In this document: one piece after another, positions 33,883 to 43,365 of the stretch
Numbering within the stretch: position 1 is the stretch's first letter
How the letters are laid out: each line of letters starts with the position of its first letter
Origin: JBHPGW01 sp042569785
GTDB lineage: Bacteria; Planctomycetota; Phycisphaerae; Sedimentisphaerales; Anaerobacaceae
Direction: 5' to 3'
DNA: 64,000 nucleotides
NCBI GenBank assembly: GCA_042569785.1
Contig: JBHPGW010000002.1
Coordinates: 38,925-102,924, forward strand
The notes under the pieces: model-generated
What the model was told of the DNA's origin: nothing
What the model saw: the letters and a program-made list of their open reading frames with translations, nothing else
The model's database searches: none
Position numbers and translations under genes: made by a program

Positions 33883-35538
33883 TTACGCCAGCATATTTAT
33901 CGAGTCTTCGGTAGCAAAATTATACTGTGAATTGGAAGCATCCCAATAGCCATCTGTGCCTGTGAGCCATTCGTTAATTCCAGAAAGACCCGGATAATTC
34001 GGATGCATATCAGAATTGGATGAACCTTGTTGTCCAGCTTGTTCCTGCTGGGCAAAGGACGTTGACTGTTCTTTAGAACTGGGCTGTTGTTGATCATTTG
34101 TCATTACTACTTCGATCCGTTTTATCTGAACGCCACAGTCCGCGAGGTCACGCATAATTTGCGGCAGCGATTGTTGTATCTCGACTCTGGTCTCAGGCTT
34201 ACTGACCTCGAATAAGCCGATAATCTCGTTTCCGCGTTCCTGGAATCTTATTGTCACCCTGCCCAGTTCAGGTGGATTGAGCCTGACAACAACTTCCCTT
34301 TCACCAGCCTGTAATGTCGTTTGGATCGACTCTTCTATCTGCTCCCTCATGCCGGCACTATTTTCAACGCCGATCCTATTCTCAGCAGAAACTGATACCT
34401 GTTCGGCAACCGGCACCTGGCTGTTATCGCCGGCAACAAAAACAATATCAGGCTCTATCGCCGAAACTGCCGGTTTACTGCCAGGCAAACCGCTGCTTTT
34501 CTGACTTTGCACTTCAGAAACAACTCCCTGTACCACAGGCCCATTGGCCGTAACAGACCTGGCCGCAATATCTTCAGGCTGACCTTTAGCATCTGTTCCG
34601 GCCCCAAACACCTCCGTCACCTCAGGATCGCCCTTGCCGGATGCACCTGTCTTATTTTGTATCGACACCGATTTATCCTCAATTGCTGGGATTGGTTCTG
34701 TCGAACCCTGGGCCCTGGGAATCTCCAAAACACCAGCCTTATCTGCCGATTCAGCTTTTTGCTCAACGATATTATCGGTACTACCTGCTATAACACGTTT
34801 AGCTGGTAATTCCTGGCTATCGGCGAGAGTAACTATGTTTTCTTTAGAAACCGTATCCGATATCAGTAATGTCTGAGCCTTTTCAGTTATTTCAGCAGTT
34901 TTAGGTGCCTCAGGCCCACTCTGGGCCAGTGCGAGTTCTTCGCTAATATCAGCTTTGACAGTTTCAGTATTGGCAGTTTCAGCGCTAACTTGCGTTTTCT
35001 GCATAATTGGTTGAGCCAGCATCTCGACGGGGTCGACGGTCGGCGTATCTGCTGGCTTTGACCCAAGGATATCAGATACTATTTCCCCTGTCTTTTCCTG
35101 ACCAGCCTGCTCGCCAGGGGCCTTAACTGACGGCGACTTAAGGGTTTCGGATTCAGCAACCAATTGAGCTATTTTTTGCGCGGTTTGCTCATCTACCGGC
35201 TGCTGGAAGTTCTCTGTGGTTGTTACGCCTATATCGACAAGCCCATTTTCCGCCGCAACCCTTTGGCTTGCCAGAAGTTGGGCCAGATTTAATGTTGAGA
35301 TCGCATCGGTGTTCTGCGTCGGCTTTACTGTTTTTTTGCCCGCCAGGATCTGCTGGACAGTTATACCACCTTGTTTTTCGCCAAAAGCAAAATTGAATTG
35401 CTCATTGGAGTTTTTGCTATCTGCTTGCTGGCCAAGGACTTGAGGTGTATCTGAAGACTGGCTCTGCTTTTTATTACCCGTCGAAGCCAAACCTGAATAC
35501 CCGGTCCCTGCTCGGATATTAGATGTCAACATATTCAT
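33883..35538 (-). CDS. fliK: FliK, flagellar hook-length control protein
   Basis: About 551 residues if started at MNMLTSNIRAGTGYSG (35538); in-frame starts at 35616, 35556 and 35532 are also possible and none has a good ribosome-binding site. The long N-terminal part (to about 420) is Gln/Ala/Glu/Thr-rich and low in order, as in FliK rulers. The C-terminal domain has VVVRLNPPELGRVTIRF and VEIQQSLPQIMRDLADCGVQIKRIEV, the Flg_hook switch domain. It measures the hook and flips export specificity towards filament proteins. It is the first gene of the flagellar block read leftwards here. Confidence 0.88.
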   Translation of the reverse strand: MNMLTSNIRAGTGYSGLASTGNKKQSQSSDTPQVLGQQADSKNSNEQFNFAFGEKQGGITVQQILAGKKTVKPTQNTDAISTLNLAQLLASQRVAAENGLVDIGVTTTENFQQPVDEQTAQKIAQLVAESETLKSPSVKAPGEQAGQEKTGEIVSDILGSKPADTPTVDPVEMLAQPIMQKTQVSAETANTETVKADISEELALAQSGPEAPKTAEITEKAQTLLISDTVSKENIVTLADSQELPAKRVIAGSTDNIVEQKAESADKAGVLEIPRAQGSTEPIPAIEDKSVSIQNKTGASGKGDPEVTEVFGAGTDAKGQPEDIAARSVTANGPVVQGVVSEVQSQKSSGLPGSKPAVSAIEPDIVFVAGDNSQVPVAEQVSVSAENRIGVENSAGMREQIEESIQTTLQAGEREVVVRLNPPELGRVTIRFQERGNEIIGLFEVSKPETRVEIQQSLPQIMRDLADCGVQIKRIEVVMTNDQQQPSSKEQSTSFAQQEQAGQQGSSNSDMHPNYPGLSGINEWLTGTDGYWDASNSQYNFATEDSINMLA

Positions 35539-35754
35539 TAATATACTTGTACCCATACACCAAGATGTTAGCAATTGCCATGCCAACAAAGAACGGCAAA
35601 ACCGCAAAAACACCATAATGCCTTGCGTATAAAGATGTTACAGCTAAGCAAAAAAAATGTGACTGTTCAATAACCACGATTTCGAGATTATCAAAAGGGA
35701 TATTTTTTCCTAATACAGAGGGATATTTTTTCCGATTTGCTGAGCAGGGGTATG

Positions 35755-36540
35755 TCACAGGACCTGGCCGGGCTGTTTTTGGGGGTTGTTCGGCCATTTT
35801 AATTGATCGAATAAAAACTCGGATCCCTGGCGGAGCATAATTGATGGCGAAGGTGGGGTCATCTCAAGGCAGCCTATGATTTCGTTGTCGTATTTTGTCA
35901 GGATATTCTGCAGGTAGTCCCAGTTCTCCCTGGCCATGCCGCCCTGCAGGCCCGGGGTTAGATGATCGTCTGTTCGGCCGTAATTGTCACTCAGGTGCAG
36001 ATGGTTTATACGCGGTGCCAACTCGTCGACATATTGCTTGAAGCTGAATTTCGGATCGAGATTGGCGTAGCCGATATCAAGACAGTAACAAAGCGAATCG
36101 TATTTCCTGCCAACAGCTTTGACAGCTGCCAGATTGCCTGTCTCAAGGCTTAGGGTGACATTATTGTCATGGGCGAGTTTGATCACATTAGCGGCGAAGG
36201 CTGTACCGTTGATCATGCCGGGATCACTCGGAATACGCAGGTTTTGCAGATCGGTTATAATATTGGCGTTAAGCTCTTTTGCGCATTCGATCTGCTCGAC
36301 CCATTGCTGGATACTTGGATTGTCATCGCGAGATCGCATAGAAACGCGCATACCACTTGTAGCCTCGATGAGTCTTGGCCAGTTACGTCTGTTGTAACGG
36401 CAGTCATTTCTTCCTTTCAAATAGGGCCATAACTCTATGCCGAAACCCCGTGATTTGAGAAACTGGCATTCCAGTTCTAAAGAAACGGTAGTTTCCCGCC
36501 ACCAGAATACCATTGATGAGACGCTGTAACTGATTTTCAT
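35755..36540 (-). CDS. Sugar phosphate isomerase/epimerase-like TIM barrel (AP endonuclease family 2 fold)
   Basis: The start at 36540 (MKISYSVSSMVFWW) is supported by GGAG nine bases upstream; the 17 residues ahead of it are probably not translated. 261 residues with the xylose-isomerase-like TIM barrel features: VTLSLETGN, CYCLDIGYANL, INHLHLSDNYGRTDDHLTPGLQG and IIGCLEMTP supply the Glu, Asp and His metal ligands. The substrate cannot be assigned. It lies upstream of fliK on the same strand but has no evident flagellar role. Confidence 0.8.
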   Translation of the reverse strand: MKISYSVSSMVFWWRETTVSLELECQFLKSRGFGIELWPYLKGRNDCRYNRRNWPRLIEATSGMRVSMRSRDDNPSIQQWVEQIECAKELNANIITDLQNLRIPSDPGMINGTAFAANVIKLAHDNNVTLSLETGNLAAVKAVGRKYDSLCYCLDIGYANLDPKFSFKQYVDELAPRINHLHLSDNYGRTDDHLTPGLQGGMARENWDYLQNILTKYDNEIIGCLEMTPPSPSIMLRQGSEFLFDQLKWPNNPQKQPGQVL

Positions 36541-36896
36541 TATGCTTGCTCCGTTTACGACCTGTTTTTTTCCTGTTTTAGTTAATACCATTATCGATTG
36601 AAATCGAAGGTTTCTTAAAGCAAAGACACTATGGTTTTAAAAATTCCTGTAAAAAGCTTAGTTTTGGTACTACCAGTTGGGTTTGAACAGTTAAAATTGC
36701 TTTTCGGTATTTTGGCTTTGTCCAATAAAAAAACTGTGTCGAACACATGGCATAGGCTGCTGGAACCGCTGGTTTTGGCCATATTGCGGCGATGTAAACA
36801 GAAATAAATTGTGTTTTTGCTTTACAATTTCAACTGGCAATGTTAGGATTACCTGCGAAAAGTTATCCGGTTTTGCAATAGATTCAAAATAGTCTT
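36541..36896. other. Gene-free divergent region before the oxidoreductase operon
   Basis: About 355 bp, A/T-rich. It separates the leftward isomerase-like gene from the rightward ferredoxin oxidoreductase operon and so should contain both promoters. The only credible one is TTTACA-N17-TAGGAT at 36821-36849. I see no riboswitch-like or repeat structure. Confidence 0.4.
36821..36849 (+). promoter_or_regulatory. Candidate promoter of the 2-oxoacid:ferredoxin oxidoreductase operon
   Basis: TTTACA (36821-36826), a 17-base spacer, TAGGAT (36844-36849), about 47 bases before the first ATG. Moderate match to sigma70 consensus. Confidence 0.35.
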
Positions 36897-37166
36897 ATGA
36901 CAGGTAAAATTACAATTGACGCCGAGCGATGCAAGGGCTGTGGGCTGTGTGTGAACGCCTGCGTGAAAAAATGTATCGGCATGAGCAAACAGTCCAATAA
37001 GAACGGATACTTCCCCGCCCAGATATTAAATGACCACTGCATCGGCTGTTGCGCATGCGCCATAATCTGTCCGGAAGCGGTAATCCAGGTTCAGGTTGAA
37101 ACTAAGATCGTGGCGGTGGAACCGTCCAAAAAACCAAAGTCAATTCTGGTCAGGGAGAAAAGGTGA
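36897..37166 (+). CDS. 2-Oxoacid:ferredoxin oxidoreductase, ferredoxin-like (delta) subunit
   Basis: 89 residues with two 4Fe-4S motifs: CKGCGLCVNACVKKC (about 13-27) and CIGCCACAIICPE (about 50-62). It passes electrons from the thiamine site to external ferredoxin. Its stop overlaps the start of the alpha subunit by four bases. No Shine-Dalgarno is visible before the ATG. The C-terminal 20 residues are basic and unique. First gene of a four-gene operon. Confidence 0.88.
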   Translation: MTGKITIDAERCKGCGLCVNACVKKCIGMSKQSNKNGYFPAQILNDHCIGCCACAIICPEAVIQVQVETKIVAVEPSKKPKSILVREKR

Positions 37167-38227
37167 GTGAACGGATTCTAATGTGCGGCAATGAAGCGCT
37201 TGCCGAAGCTGCGATCATTGCCGGGCTTGACGCTTATTTCGGATACCCCATTACACCACAAAATGAGGTACCCGCTTACATGGCCAAACGCATGCCCGAA
37301 GAAGGCAGAGTTTTCGTACAGAGTGAAAGCGAACTTGCCGCCATCAATATGGTCTTCGGCGCCTCGGCCACAGGTAAAAGGGTTATGACAAGTTCGTCGA
37401 GTCCGGGAATAAGCCTGATGCAGGAGGGAATCAGCTATCTTGCTGGCGCAGAACTTCCTTCTGTCCTGGTAAACGTAATGCGAGGCGGACCGGGCCTTGG
37501 CAATATCGCGCCGTCTCAGGCGGATTATTTTCAATCTACACGAGGCGGAGGCCACGGGGATTATCGCACGATAGTTCTGGCGCCTTCGAGTGTGCAGGAG
37601 TTGGCTGATTTTATGCCGCTGTCTTTTGATCTGGCTGATAAATATCGCATGACAGTTCTTGTGTTGGCAGATGGTATTCTCGGGCAGATGATGGAGCCTG
37701 TGGTACTCGATAAAAAGCCCCCCACGGAACTGCCGGCGAAAGACTGGGCACTTACCGGAACCCAGGGCAGAGAGCAGAATATTGTTCGCTCGCTGTGGCT
37801 TGCTGACGGTGCTTTGGAAGATGTCAATCGCAGACTCCAGGCTAAGTACAAAGAGATTGAAAAAAATGAGATCCGCCTTGAACAATACGAAGTTGACGAT
37901 GCGGATATAGTGCTCGTCGCTTATGGCGTAGCTGCCAGGATCGTTCGTTCGGCAGTAGCAAGGGCAAGGGCCCAGGGTATCAAGGTCGGGTGGATACGCC
38001 CGATCACATTATGGCCTTTCCCGATGGACCAGATCAATAAGGTTGCTGAAAATTGTCCGGTTTTTCTAACAGTAGAACTTAGCTGTGGACAGATGGTTGA
38101 AGATGTGAAACTGGCGGTAGCGGGTAAGGCACCAGTGGTGTTTTATGGTCGATCAGGTGGATCAGTGCCAAGTGTCGACGAAGTACTCGAACAGATAAAA
38201 CAATTAACGATAAGAGCAAAAAAATGA
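37163..38227 (+). CDS. vorB: 2-Oxoacid:ferredoxin oxidoreductase alpha subunit, VorB-like
   Basis: 354 residues, GTG start overlapping the ferredoxin subunit. FGYPITPQNEVPAYMA, VQSESELAAINMVFGAS, TSSSSPGISLMQEGISYLAGAELP and RGGPGLGNIAPSQADYF match the alpha subunit of the branched-chain (3-methyl-2-oxobutanoate) type more closely than pyruvate types. The complex oxidatively decarboxylates a 2-oxoacid to the acyl-CoA, reducing ferredoxin, or runs in reverse. 2-Oxoglutarate (KorA) cannot be excluded by motif reading. It overlaps the beta subunit by four bases. Confidence 0.85.
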   Translation: MSERILMCGNEALAEAAIIAGLDAYFGYPITPQNEVPAYMAKRMPEEGRVFVQSESELAAINMVFGASATGKRVMTSSSSPGISLMQEGISYLAGAELPSVLVNVMRGGPGLGNIAPSQADYFQSTRGGGHGDYRTIVLAPSSVQELADFMPLSFDLADKYRMTVLVLADGILGQMMEPVVLDKKPPTELPAKDWALTGTQGREQNIVRSLWLADGALEDVNRRLQAKYKEIEKNEIRLEQYEVDDADIVLVAYGVAARIVRSAVARARAQGIKVGWIRPITLWPFPMDQINKVAENCPVFLTVELSCGQMVEDVKLAVAGKAPVVFYGRSGGSVPSVDEVLEQIKQLTIRAKK

Positions 38228-38961
38228 AGACGGTATTTAAGCGAACGCGAACATTAAAGGATTGCCCAACGCACTATTGCCCCGGATGCGGACATGGGAT
38301 AGCGCATCGGCTTGTCGCTGAATCTATCGACGAGCTGGATATTCGCGGGCGAACTATCGGAATAGCTCCGGTCGGATGCGCGGTTTTGGCATATAATTAT
38401 CTCGACGTGGATATGATCGAGGTAGCGCACGGCAGGGCACCAGCGGTGGCGACAGGTATGAAACGAACCAATCCGGATAAAATAATTTTCTCCTATCAAG
38501 GTGACGGTGACCTCGCTTCGATCGGGCTCGCTGAGATCATGCATGCCGCACACAGGGCTGAGCAGTTAACAGTTATCTTTGTCAATAACGCCATTTACGG
38601 TATGACCAGCGGACAGATGGCACCGACAACCCTTCTTGGGCAGGTGACAACTACAACGCCTCTGGGGCGCCAGGCTGATGGGCAGGGTTACCCGATGCAG
38701 GTCGCGGAACTCCTGGCGGTGTTGCCGGGAACCATTTACGCCGAACGCTGTTCACTGCATAATGCCGCTAATATTCGAAAAGCGAAAAAGGCGATCAAGC
38801 ACGCCTTTGAATTGCAGGTCGACGGTGCTAAGGGGCTCTCTTTGGTTGAGGTTCTTTCGCCTTGTCCGGCCGGCTGGAGAATGAGCCCGAGCGATGCGAT
38901 GAAATGGGTTGAAACCGAAATGATTAAAGTTTTTCCGCTTGGATGCATAAAGAGTTCTTAG
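38224..38961 (+). CDS. 2-Oxoacid:ferredoxin oxidoreductase beta subunit (thiamine diphosphate-binding)
   Basis: 245 residues. The N-terminal CPTHYCPGCGHGI binds the cofactor region, and SYQGDGDLASIGLAEIMHAAHRAEQLTVIFVNNAIYGMT is the thiamine diphosphate/Mg motif (GDG...N). GQMAPTTLLGQVTTTTPLGR is the usual beta-subunit loop. It starts four bases inside the alpha subunit gene, so subunit ratios are probably set by coupled translation. Confidence 0.9.
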   Translation: MKTVFKRTRTLKDCPTHYCPGCGHGIAHRLVAESIDELDIRGRTIGIAPVGCAVLAYNYLDVDMIEVAHGRAPAVATGMKRTNPDKIIFSYQGDGDLASIGLAEIMHAAHRAEQLTVIFVNNAIYGMTSGQMAPTTLLGQVTTTTPLGRQADGQGYPMQVAELLAVLPGTIYAERCSLHNAANIRKAKKAIKHAFELQVDGAKGLSLVEVLSPCPAGWRMSPSDAMKWVETEMIKVFPLGCIKSS

Positions 38962-38990
38962 TTTTGAGTTTTTAGTTTTAAGTTAAGGCA

Positions 38991-39551
38991 ATGACAGTGA
39001 TGAGTTTTTATGAAGAGGTCAGAATAGCTGGTTTTGGCGGGCAGGGGATAATACTGGCCGGAAAACTGTTGGCTCAGACCGCGATGGATAGCGGCAAAGA
39101 GGTGACATATATGCCTGCATACGGTGCGGAAATGCGGGGCGGCACAGCTAATAGCATGGTCATCATTTCAGATGAGCCGATCGCAAGTCCTATTGTTAGT
39201 AACCCTGATTCGCTTATTGCGATGAGCAAGGCGTCTATGAATAAATTTGCGCCTCATCTCAAAGCCGACGGTCTTTTAGTTTTGAACAGTTCATTGATCG
39301 AAACCAAGCCTGACATCTGTGATACGATAAAGGTATTGGCGGTGCCAGCTGACGAAATAGCGGTCGAATTAGGCAATGCGAAAGTCGCGAACATGGTCGC
39401 TCTCGGTGCATACCTTCAAAGCATTGCCGTTTTAACTATTGACTCGGCGGCACGGAACCTCTCTAAAGTTCTGGCCAGTCGTTATCATAAAACATTGCCC
39501 ATCAACACCGAAGCCTTACGCCTGGGAGCGGAATTCGCACAAAAAAATTAG
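38991..39551 (+). CDS. 2-Oxoacid:ferredoxin oxidoreductase gamma subunit
   Basis: 186 residues of the POR gamma domain: VRIAGFGGQGIILAGKLLAQTAMDSGKEVTYMPAYGAEMRGGTAN is diagnostic. It completes the delta-alpha-beta-gamma complex. Two nearby ATGs (38991, 39000) are possible, with AAGG just before the first. A GTATCTCGTGAATCGTGAAT repeat follows the stop. Confidence 0.9.
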   Translation: MTVMSFYEEVRIAGFGGQGIILAGKLLAQTAMDSGKEVTYMPAYGAEMRGGTANSMVIISDEPIASPIVSNPDSLIAMSKASMNKFAPHLKADGLLVLNSSLIETKPDICDTIKVLAVPADEIAVELGNAKVANMVALGAYLQSIAVLTIDSAARNLSKVLASRYHKTLPINTEALRLGAEFAQKN

Positions 39552-39570
39552 TATCTCGTGAATCGTGAAT
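39552..39570. repeat. GTATCTCGTGAATCGTGAAT intergenic repeat word
   Basis: Shares GTATCTCGT with the repeats at 3761-3790 and (inverted) 26411-26431. It starts right after the gamma-subunit stop. Confidence 0.35.
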
Positions 39571-39590
39571 CTTTTATTTGTTAAATAGCA

Positions 39591-40076
39591 ATGAACATCG
39601 GTTTAGGTCGAGAAAATTTCAGAAGACTCTTCGCCAGTCGCAGGCGTCGTTTCTCTCTGCGTATGGCGCCGATGATAGACGTAATCTTTCTGCTTTTGAT
39701 CTTTTTTCTCGTAGCAGCTAAGTGGCGACCAAAAGAGGACTTCCTGCCGTTACAGTTAGCCTCGGGGCTAACACAGGATCCACAAGCAGGGAAAATCGAA
39801 CCGCTGACAATAACTATCGAGCCAACCCAGGATGGCTGCCAGGTACAGATCGGGCTCTCGCAAAGTGTTCAAATACACCAGGAATACATTGAAGCTGATC
39901 TGGCGGAATTGATGGAGACCGTCAAAGAAACTCTGCACGAGCAAAAAAGATTTGCATCCGATCCGCTGGAGATTATTTGTCACGGCCAGGTTAAATGGGA
40001 CTACGTAGAGAAGATATATAACGTATTTTACGGTATAGGCTTAAATGATATTACATTTCTGATGACCGAAGATTGA
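39591..40076 (+). CDS. ExbD/TolR-family biopolymer transport protein
   Basis: 161 residues: an Arg-rich cytoplasmic tail (RRLFASRRRR), one membrane helix MAPMIDVIFLLLIFFLVA with the essential Asp30, and a periplasmic domain of about 110 residues. ExbD/TolR subunits work with ExbB/TolQ in a proton-driven motor that energises outer-membrane processes. No ExbB/TolQ gene lies in the window, which is unusual since they are normally adjacent. The stop overlaps the start of the next gene by four bases, so those two are probably functionally linked. Confidence 0.85.
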   Translation: MNIGLGRENFRRLFASRRRRFSLRMAPMIDVIFLLLIFFLVAAKWRPKEDFLPLQLASGLTQDPQAGKIEPLTITIEPTQDGCQVQIGLSQSVQIHQEYIEADLAELMETVKETLHEQKRFASDPLEIICHGQVKWDYVEKIYNVFYGIGLNDITFLMTED

Positions 40077-41974
40077 TGTCTATGGCATTTTCAAATTCCG
40101 GCAGATCGCTATTGTTTTTCGGTTTATTGATTTTTCTTTCTAATCCGGCTGATGGAATCGTAACTGTTGATGATGTCAACAGTCTCCGCCAGAGGGCAGG
40201 GCAGACCTGTAACGATTTTTATGCTGACAGCTTCAAGCTTCGTATGAAATACGAGTTCAACCAACAGCTTTTGACTACCAAAGAAAAAAAACAACTGCTG
40301 GATTCGAGTAAACAAGCATCTGAACAATTGGTCCAGATAATTGAAAAACAAAAGAACCTTAAGGATCAGATAGAAGATTACTACGGCGATGATTGGGACC
40401 AAAAGTATGGCCTTACCGGCCTTTGGCGAAAACTCACTCAGGATGTATATCTCAGCACCTTAAGTAAATGCCGGATCGACCTATACATCGCGGCAGTATC
40501 GACTAAAAAACAAAAGCTGCTACTGCAAAATATCCTCACCCAAATAGATTCTACAAGCCAGCGATACGATTCTGCGTACCTACAGCTTTTAAAAGCAAAA
40601 GTCTCAGTAATGCTCGGCGAAGAAAAACCTGAAAAATTATACACCTTAACCAAGGAACTTGTCTCAAATAATTCTGAGCAGGATATTGAACTTATTTTAT
40701 CACTGGCGATTCTGCAGCGACGATACGAACCCGCAGACTTTGAGAAGACTTTGCGGCAATGCCACCGGATAGAACCCTTTTTAGCTTCGCTAATACTCGA
40801 AGAACTCTCTGGCAACTTCGAGCAAACAACCGTTCTCGATGCAGAGTTAGCGGCAATGGCTGCATGGAAACAGCAAACACAAAATCACAAAAAGCTGCTA
40901 AAATATTTATCGCAAAAGGAAAGATTGCAAACCCCCTTAATACTTTACGTCACCGCGGCATCGTTAGGGGATTCTTCGCCGAGTGATTCGGTTAATCTAT
41001 TAATAAGGGCTGGCCAATTACAACAGCAGCGAAAAAGCGATCGGCTAAATCTGGCCCCGGAGACAATAGCTCAACAGGCGGCCCAGCTTGCCTCAAGCTA
41101 CTATTCAAAAGATCAGATCAACTGGGCATCGGCATCGAAAGCTTTTGAGAACTATTATACTATTGACGGGAAGAACGCTGATAAAGATCTGGGGCAGTTA
41201 CTCTACTTCGCCTTTGGAAACAGCAATAACGAAAACAAAAAACTCGCGGAGCTAATAGCAAAAAAAACTAACGGCCAATGGCGAAACACCGCCAGAGTCG
41301 AACTGAAAAAAATAGCCTTCGAAACCAGCCAGCACAAAGACAATGAAAATCTGCCCCATAAGGTCAATGAAGCGATCACTTGTATGCTCACAGTAATAGA
41401 GCCCAACAATTGCCGATACGCAGACTTCGCCATTGAACTGCTCTCAGTTGTATTCGATAAAATAGAAATGACTGAACTATCGGCTGTAGACTTTAATCAG
41501 CTGATGGGAAATTATAAAAAACTCGCTCGTATTTGTTACGATTGCAGCGGCGATCAAGGACGCTTTGAACTCGGGCTCTTCTTAGCTGAAAGCTCACTTC
41601 TCTCAACCATAGAGATCACCGAACTTTTGGATATTGATAAGCTGCTCGACGAATTAGCCAAAAACGACAGCCAGAGTATTGATCTTCTTCGCTGCCGAGC
41701 CAGATTACTCACCGCCCAGGGAAAATATAAAAAAGCTGCCGATTCATGGATGCGGGTTTGCCGGATTCGCAATAAACAAAGCTGGAAATGGTGGCGAGCC
41801 AAATTTTACGAACTTGACTGCCTATCTAAAAGTTCGCCGGGACAAGCAGATACTGTCCTCCACGCTATTGAGGTACTCCAAGCTACTTTCGCCGACATCC
41901 CGTCATTATGGGCTGAAAAATTAGGGCAGTTGAGCGAACAATGCCGCAACCAATTAAATAGTACAGGTAAATGA
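40073..41974 (+). CDS. Large exported helical protein, TPR-like, unknown function
   Basis: 633 residues with a signal peptide (about 1-28, ending near NPADG) and an otherwise almost all-helical body rich in Lys/Gln/Leu. Helix pairs such as AQGKYKKAADSWMRVCRIRN near the C-terminus look like TPR units, but most repeats are too diverged to define. It overlaps exbD by four bases, so it may be the periplasmic partner of that motor. I do not recognise a family. Confidence 0.6.
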   Translation: MMSMAFSNSGRSLLFFGLLIFLSNPADGIVTVDDVNSLRQRAGQTCNDFYADSFKLRMKYEFNQQLLTTKEKKQLLDSSKQASEQLVQIIEKQKNLKDQIEDYYGDDWDQKYGLTGLWRKLTQDVYLSTLSKCRIDLYIAAVSTKKQKLLLQNILTQIDSTSQRYDSAYLQLLKAKVSVMLGEEKPEKLYTLTKELVSNNSEQDIELILSLAILQRRYEPADFEKTLRQCHRIEPFLASLILEELSGNFEQTTVLDAELAAMAAWKQQTQNHKKLLKYLSQKERLQTPLILYVTAASLGDSSPSDSVNLLIRAGQLQQQRKSDRLNLAPETIAQQAAQLASSYYSKDQINWASASKAFENYYTIDGKNADKDLGQLLYFAFGNSNNENKKLAELIAKKTNGQWRNTARVELKKIAFETSQHKDNENLPHKVNEAITCMLTVIEPNNCRYADFAIELLSVVFDKIEMTELSAVDFNQLMGNYKKLARICYDCSGDQGRFELGLFLAESSLLSTIEITELLDIDKLLDELAKNDSQSIDLLRCRARLLTAQGKYKKAADSWMRVCRIRNKQSWKWWRAKFYELDCLSKSSPGQADTVLHAIEVLQATFADIPSLWAEKLGQLSEQCRNQLNSTGK

Positions 41975-42049
41975 CTTGCCTAATTCGACCGGCAAGGTTA
42001 AAATGCTCACGGTAAGGTGATACATAACTTTAGGAGCAGTAAGACAATA

Positions 42050-43324
42050 ATGGCTAAGAAAAGTAACAGCAACAGAAGCAAAGCGGTTTGCAGTTTTTGC
42101 GGACGCACCGCAAGCGGAGTAGATACCTTTATAGAAGGGCCTAACAACATATTTATTTGTCCCGATTGCGTCGACCTCTGCCACGATATAGTCGTGCAAA
42201 ACACCAGACAGCTTAGCAAATCCGGTATCGACCTCAAATCGATGCCTAAGCCAAAAGAGATAAAAGAATTCCTCGACCAATACGTGATAGGCCAGGACCA
42301 TGCCAAAAAATATCTTTCGGTAGCTGTACACAATCATTACAAGAGGCTTTTTCATACTGACAGCGAAGACAGTGACATCGAGATCGACAAGTCCAACGTT
42401 CTACTGATTGGACCAACCGGTTCCGGTAAAACACTTCTCGCTCGTACACTTGCGCGTATTCTTGACGTTCCCTTTGCGATATGCGATGCCACTACCGTCA
42501 CCGAAGCCGGCTATGTCGGTGAAGACGTTGAGAACTTTCTGCTTCGTTTGGTACAGTCGGCTGACTACGATATCGAAGCGGCGCAACGCGGTATCGTTTA
42601 CGTAGATGAGATCGACAAGGTTGGTAAAACAAGTCAAAACGTTTCGATCACTCGTGACGTTTCGGGCGAAGGCGTTCAGCAGGCTCTTTTGAAAATGCTC
42701 GAAGGGACCACCGCTAACATACCACCTCAGGGAGGCAGAAAACATCCCGAACAATCCTACATACAAATAGATACCACGCAGATACTCTTTATATGCGGAG
42801 GAACGTTTGTCGGGATCGATAATATTATAAAGAAAAGACTCGGAAAGAAAATGATAGGCTTCAATTCCGAACTCGCCGAAAAAGCCGATGAAAAAAGCGA
42901 GTATACCGATGTCATCTCGCAGGTGATACCGGAAGATATTATTCAATACGGTATGATACCTGAGATGGTTGGCCGGCTGCCGGTAATTACGACGCTTAGC
43001 GCACTGGATGAGAAGGCACTGATAGACATTTTGACAAAGCCTAAAAATGCGCTTATAAAGCAGTACCAAAGATTTTTCGAGATGGAAGACGCTCAACTCG
43101 AGTTTACCGACAAGGCTCTTCATACATTAGCGAAAAAAGCGATGAAGCGTGAGACTGGAGCCCGCGCACTTCGTTCGATCGCCGAAGAGTTGATGGTCGA
43201 TCTGATGTACCAGCTGCCGGAAGAACCTAAGCCTGCCAAATACGTTATTACGCCTGATGTTGTCGAAGGAAAAACTGATCTGTTCGCGAAGAAAAAACGA
43301 AAAAACAAAAAAGAATCCGCTTAA
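42050..43324 (+). CDS. clpX: ClpX, ATP-binding subunit of the Clp protease
   Basis: 424 residues from MAKKSNSNRSK; a GTG at 42017 is possible but less likely. The N-terminal C4 zinc-binding domain (CSFCGR...CPDCVDLC) is intact. The AAA+ core has Walker A GPTGSGKT, the pore loop GYVGEDVE, Walker B IVYVDEIDK and the arginine-finger region. It unfolds tagged proteins and feeds ClpP. There is no clpP or tig beside it, unlike the common tig-clpP-clpX order. The closest upstream gene is the exported helical protein. Confidence 0.95.
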   Translation: MAKKSNSNRSKAVCSFCGRTASGVDTFIEGPNNIFICPDCVDLCHDIVVQNTRQLSKSGIDLKSMPKPKEIKEFLDQYVIGQDHAKKYLSVAVHNHYKRLFHTDSEDSDIEIDKSNVLLIGPTGSGKTLLARTLARILDVPFAICDATTVTEAGYVGEDVENFLLRLVQSADYDIEAAQRGIVYVDEIDKVGKTSQNVSITRDVSGEGVQQALLKMLEGTTANIPPQGGRKHPEQSYIQIDTTQILFICGGTFVGIDNIIKKRLGKKMIGFNSELAEKADEKSEYTDVISQVIPEDIIQYGMIPEMVGRLPVITTLSALDEKALIDILTKPKNALIKQYQRFFEMEDAQLEFTDKALHTLAKKAMKRETGARALRSIAEELMVDLMYQLPEEPKPAKYVITPDVVEGKTDLFAKKKRKNKKESA

Positions 43325-43365
43325 CTTTTCGCGCAAAACCCAGGCTTTGTCGACACAAACAGTCT

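Noticed and set aside
35519..35797. 92-codon leftward ORF with a hydrophobic end between the isomerase-like gene and fliK
   Set aside because: It overlaps both genes in another frame and lacks a ribosome-binding site; the hydrophobic part also falls in the uncertain fliK leader.
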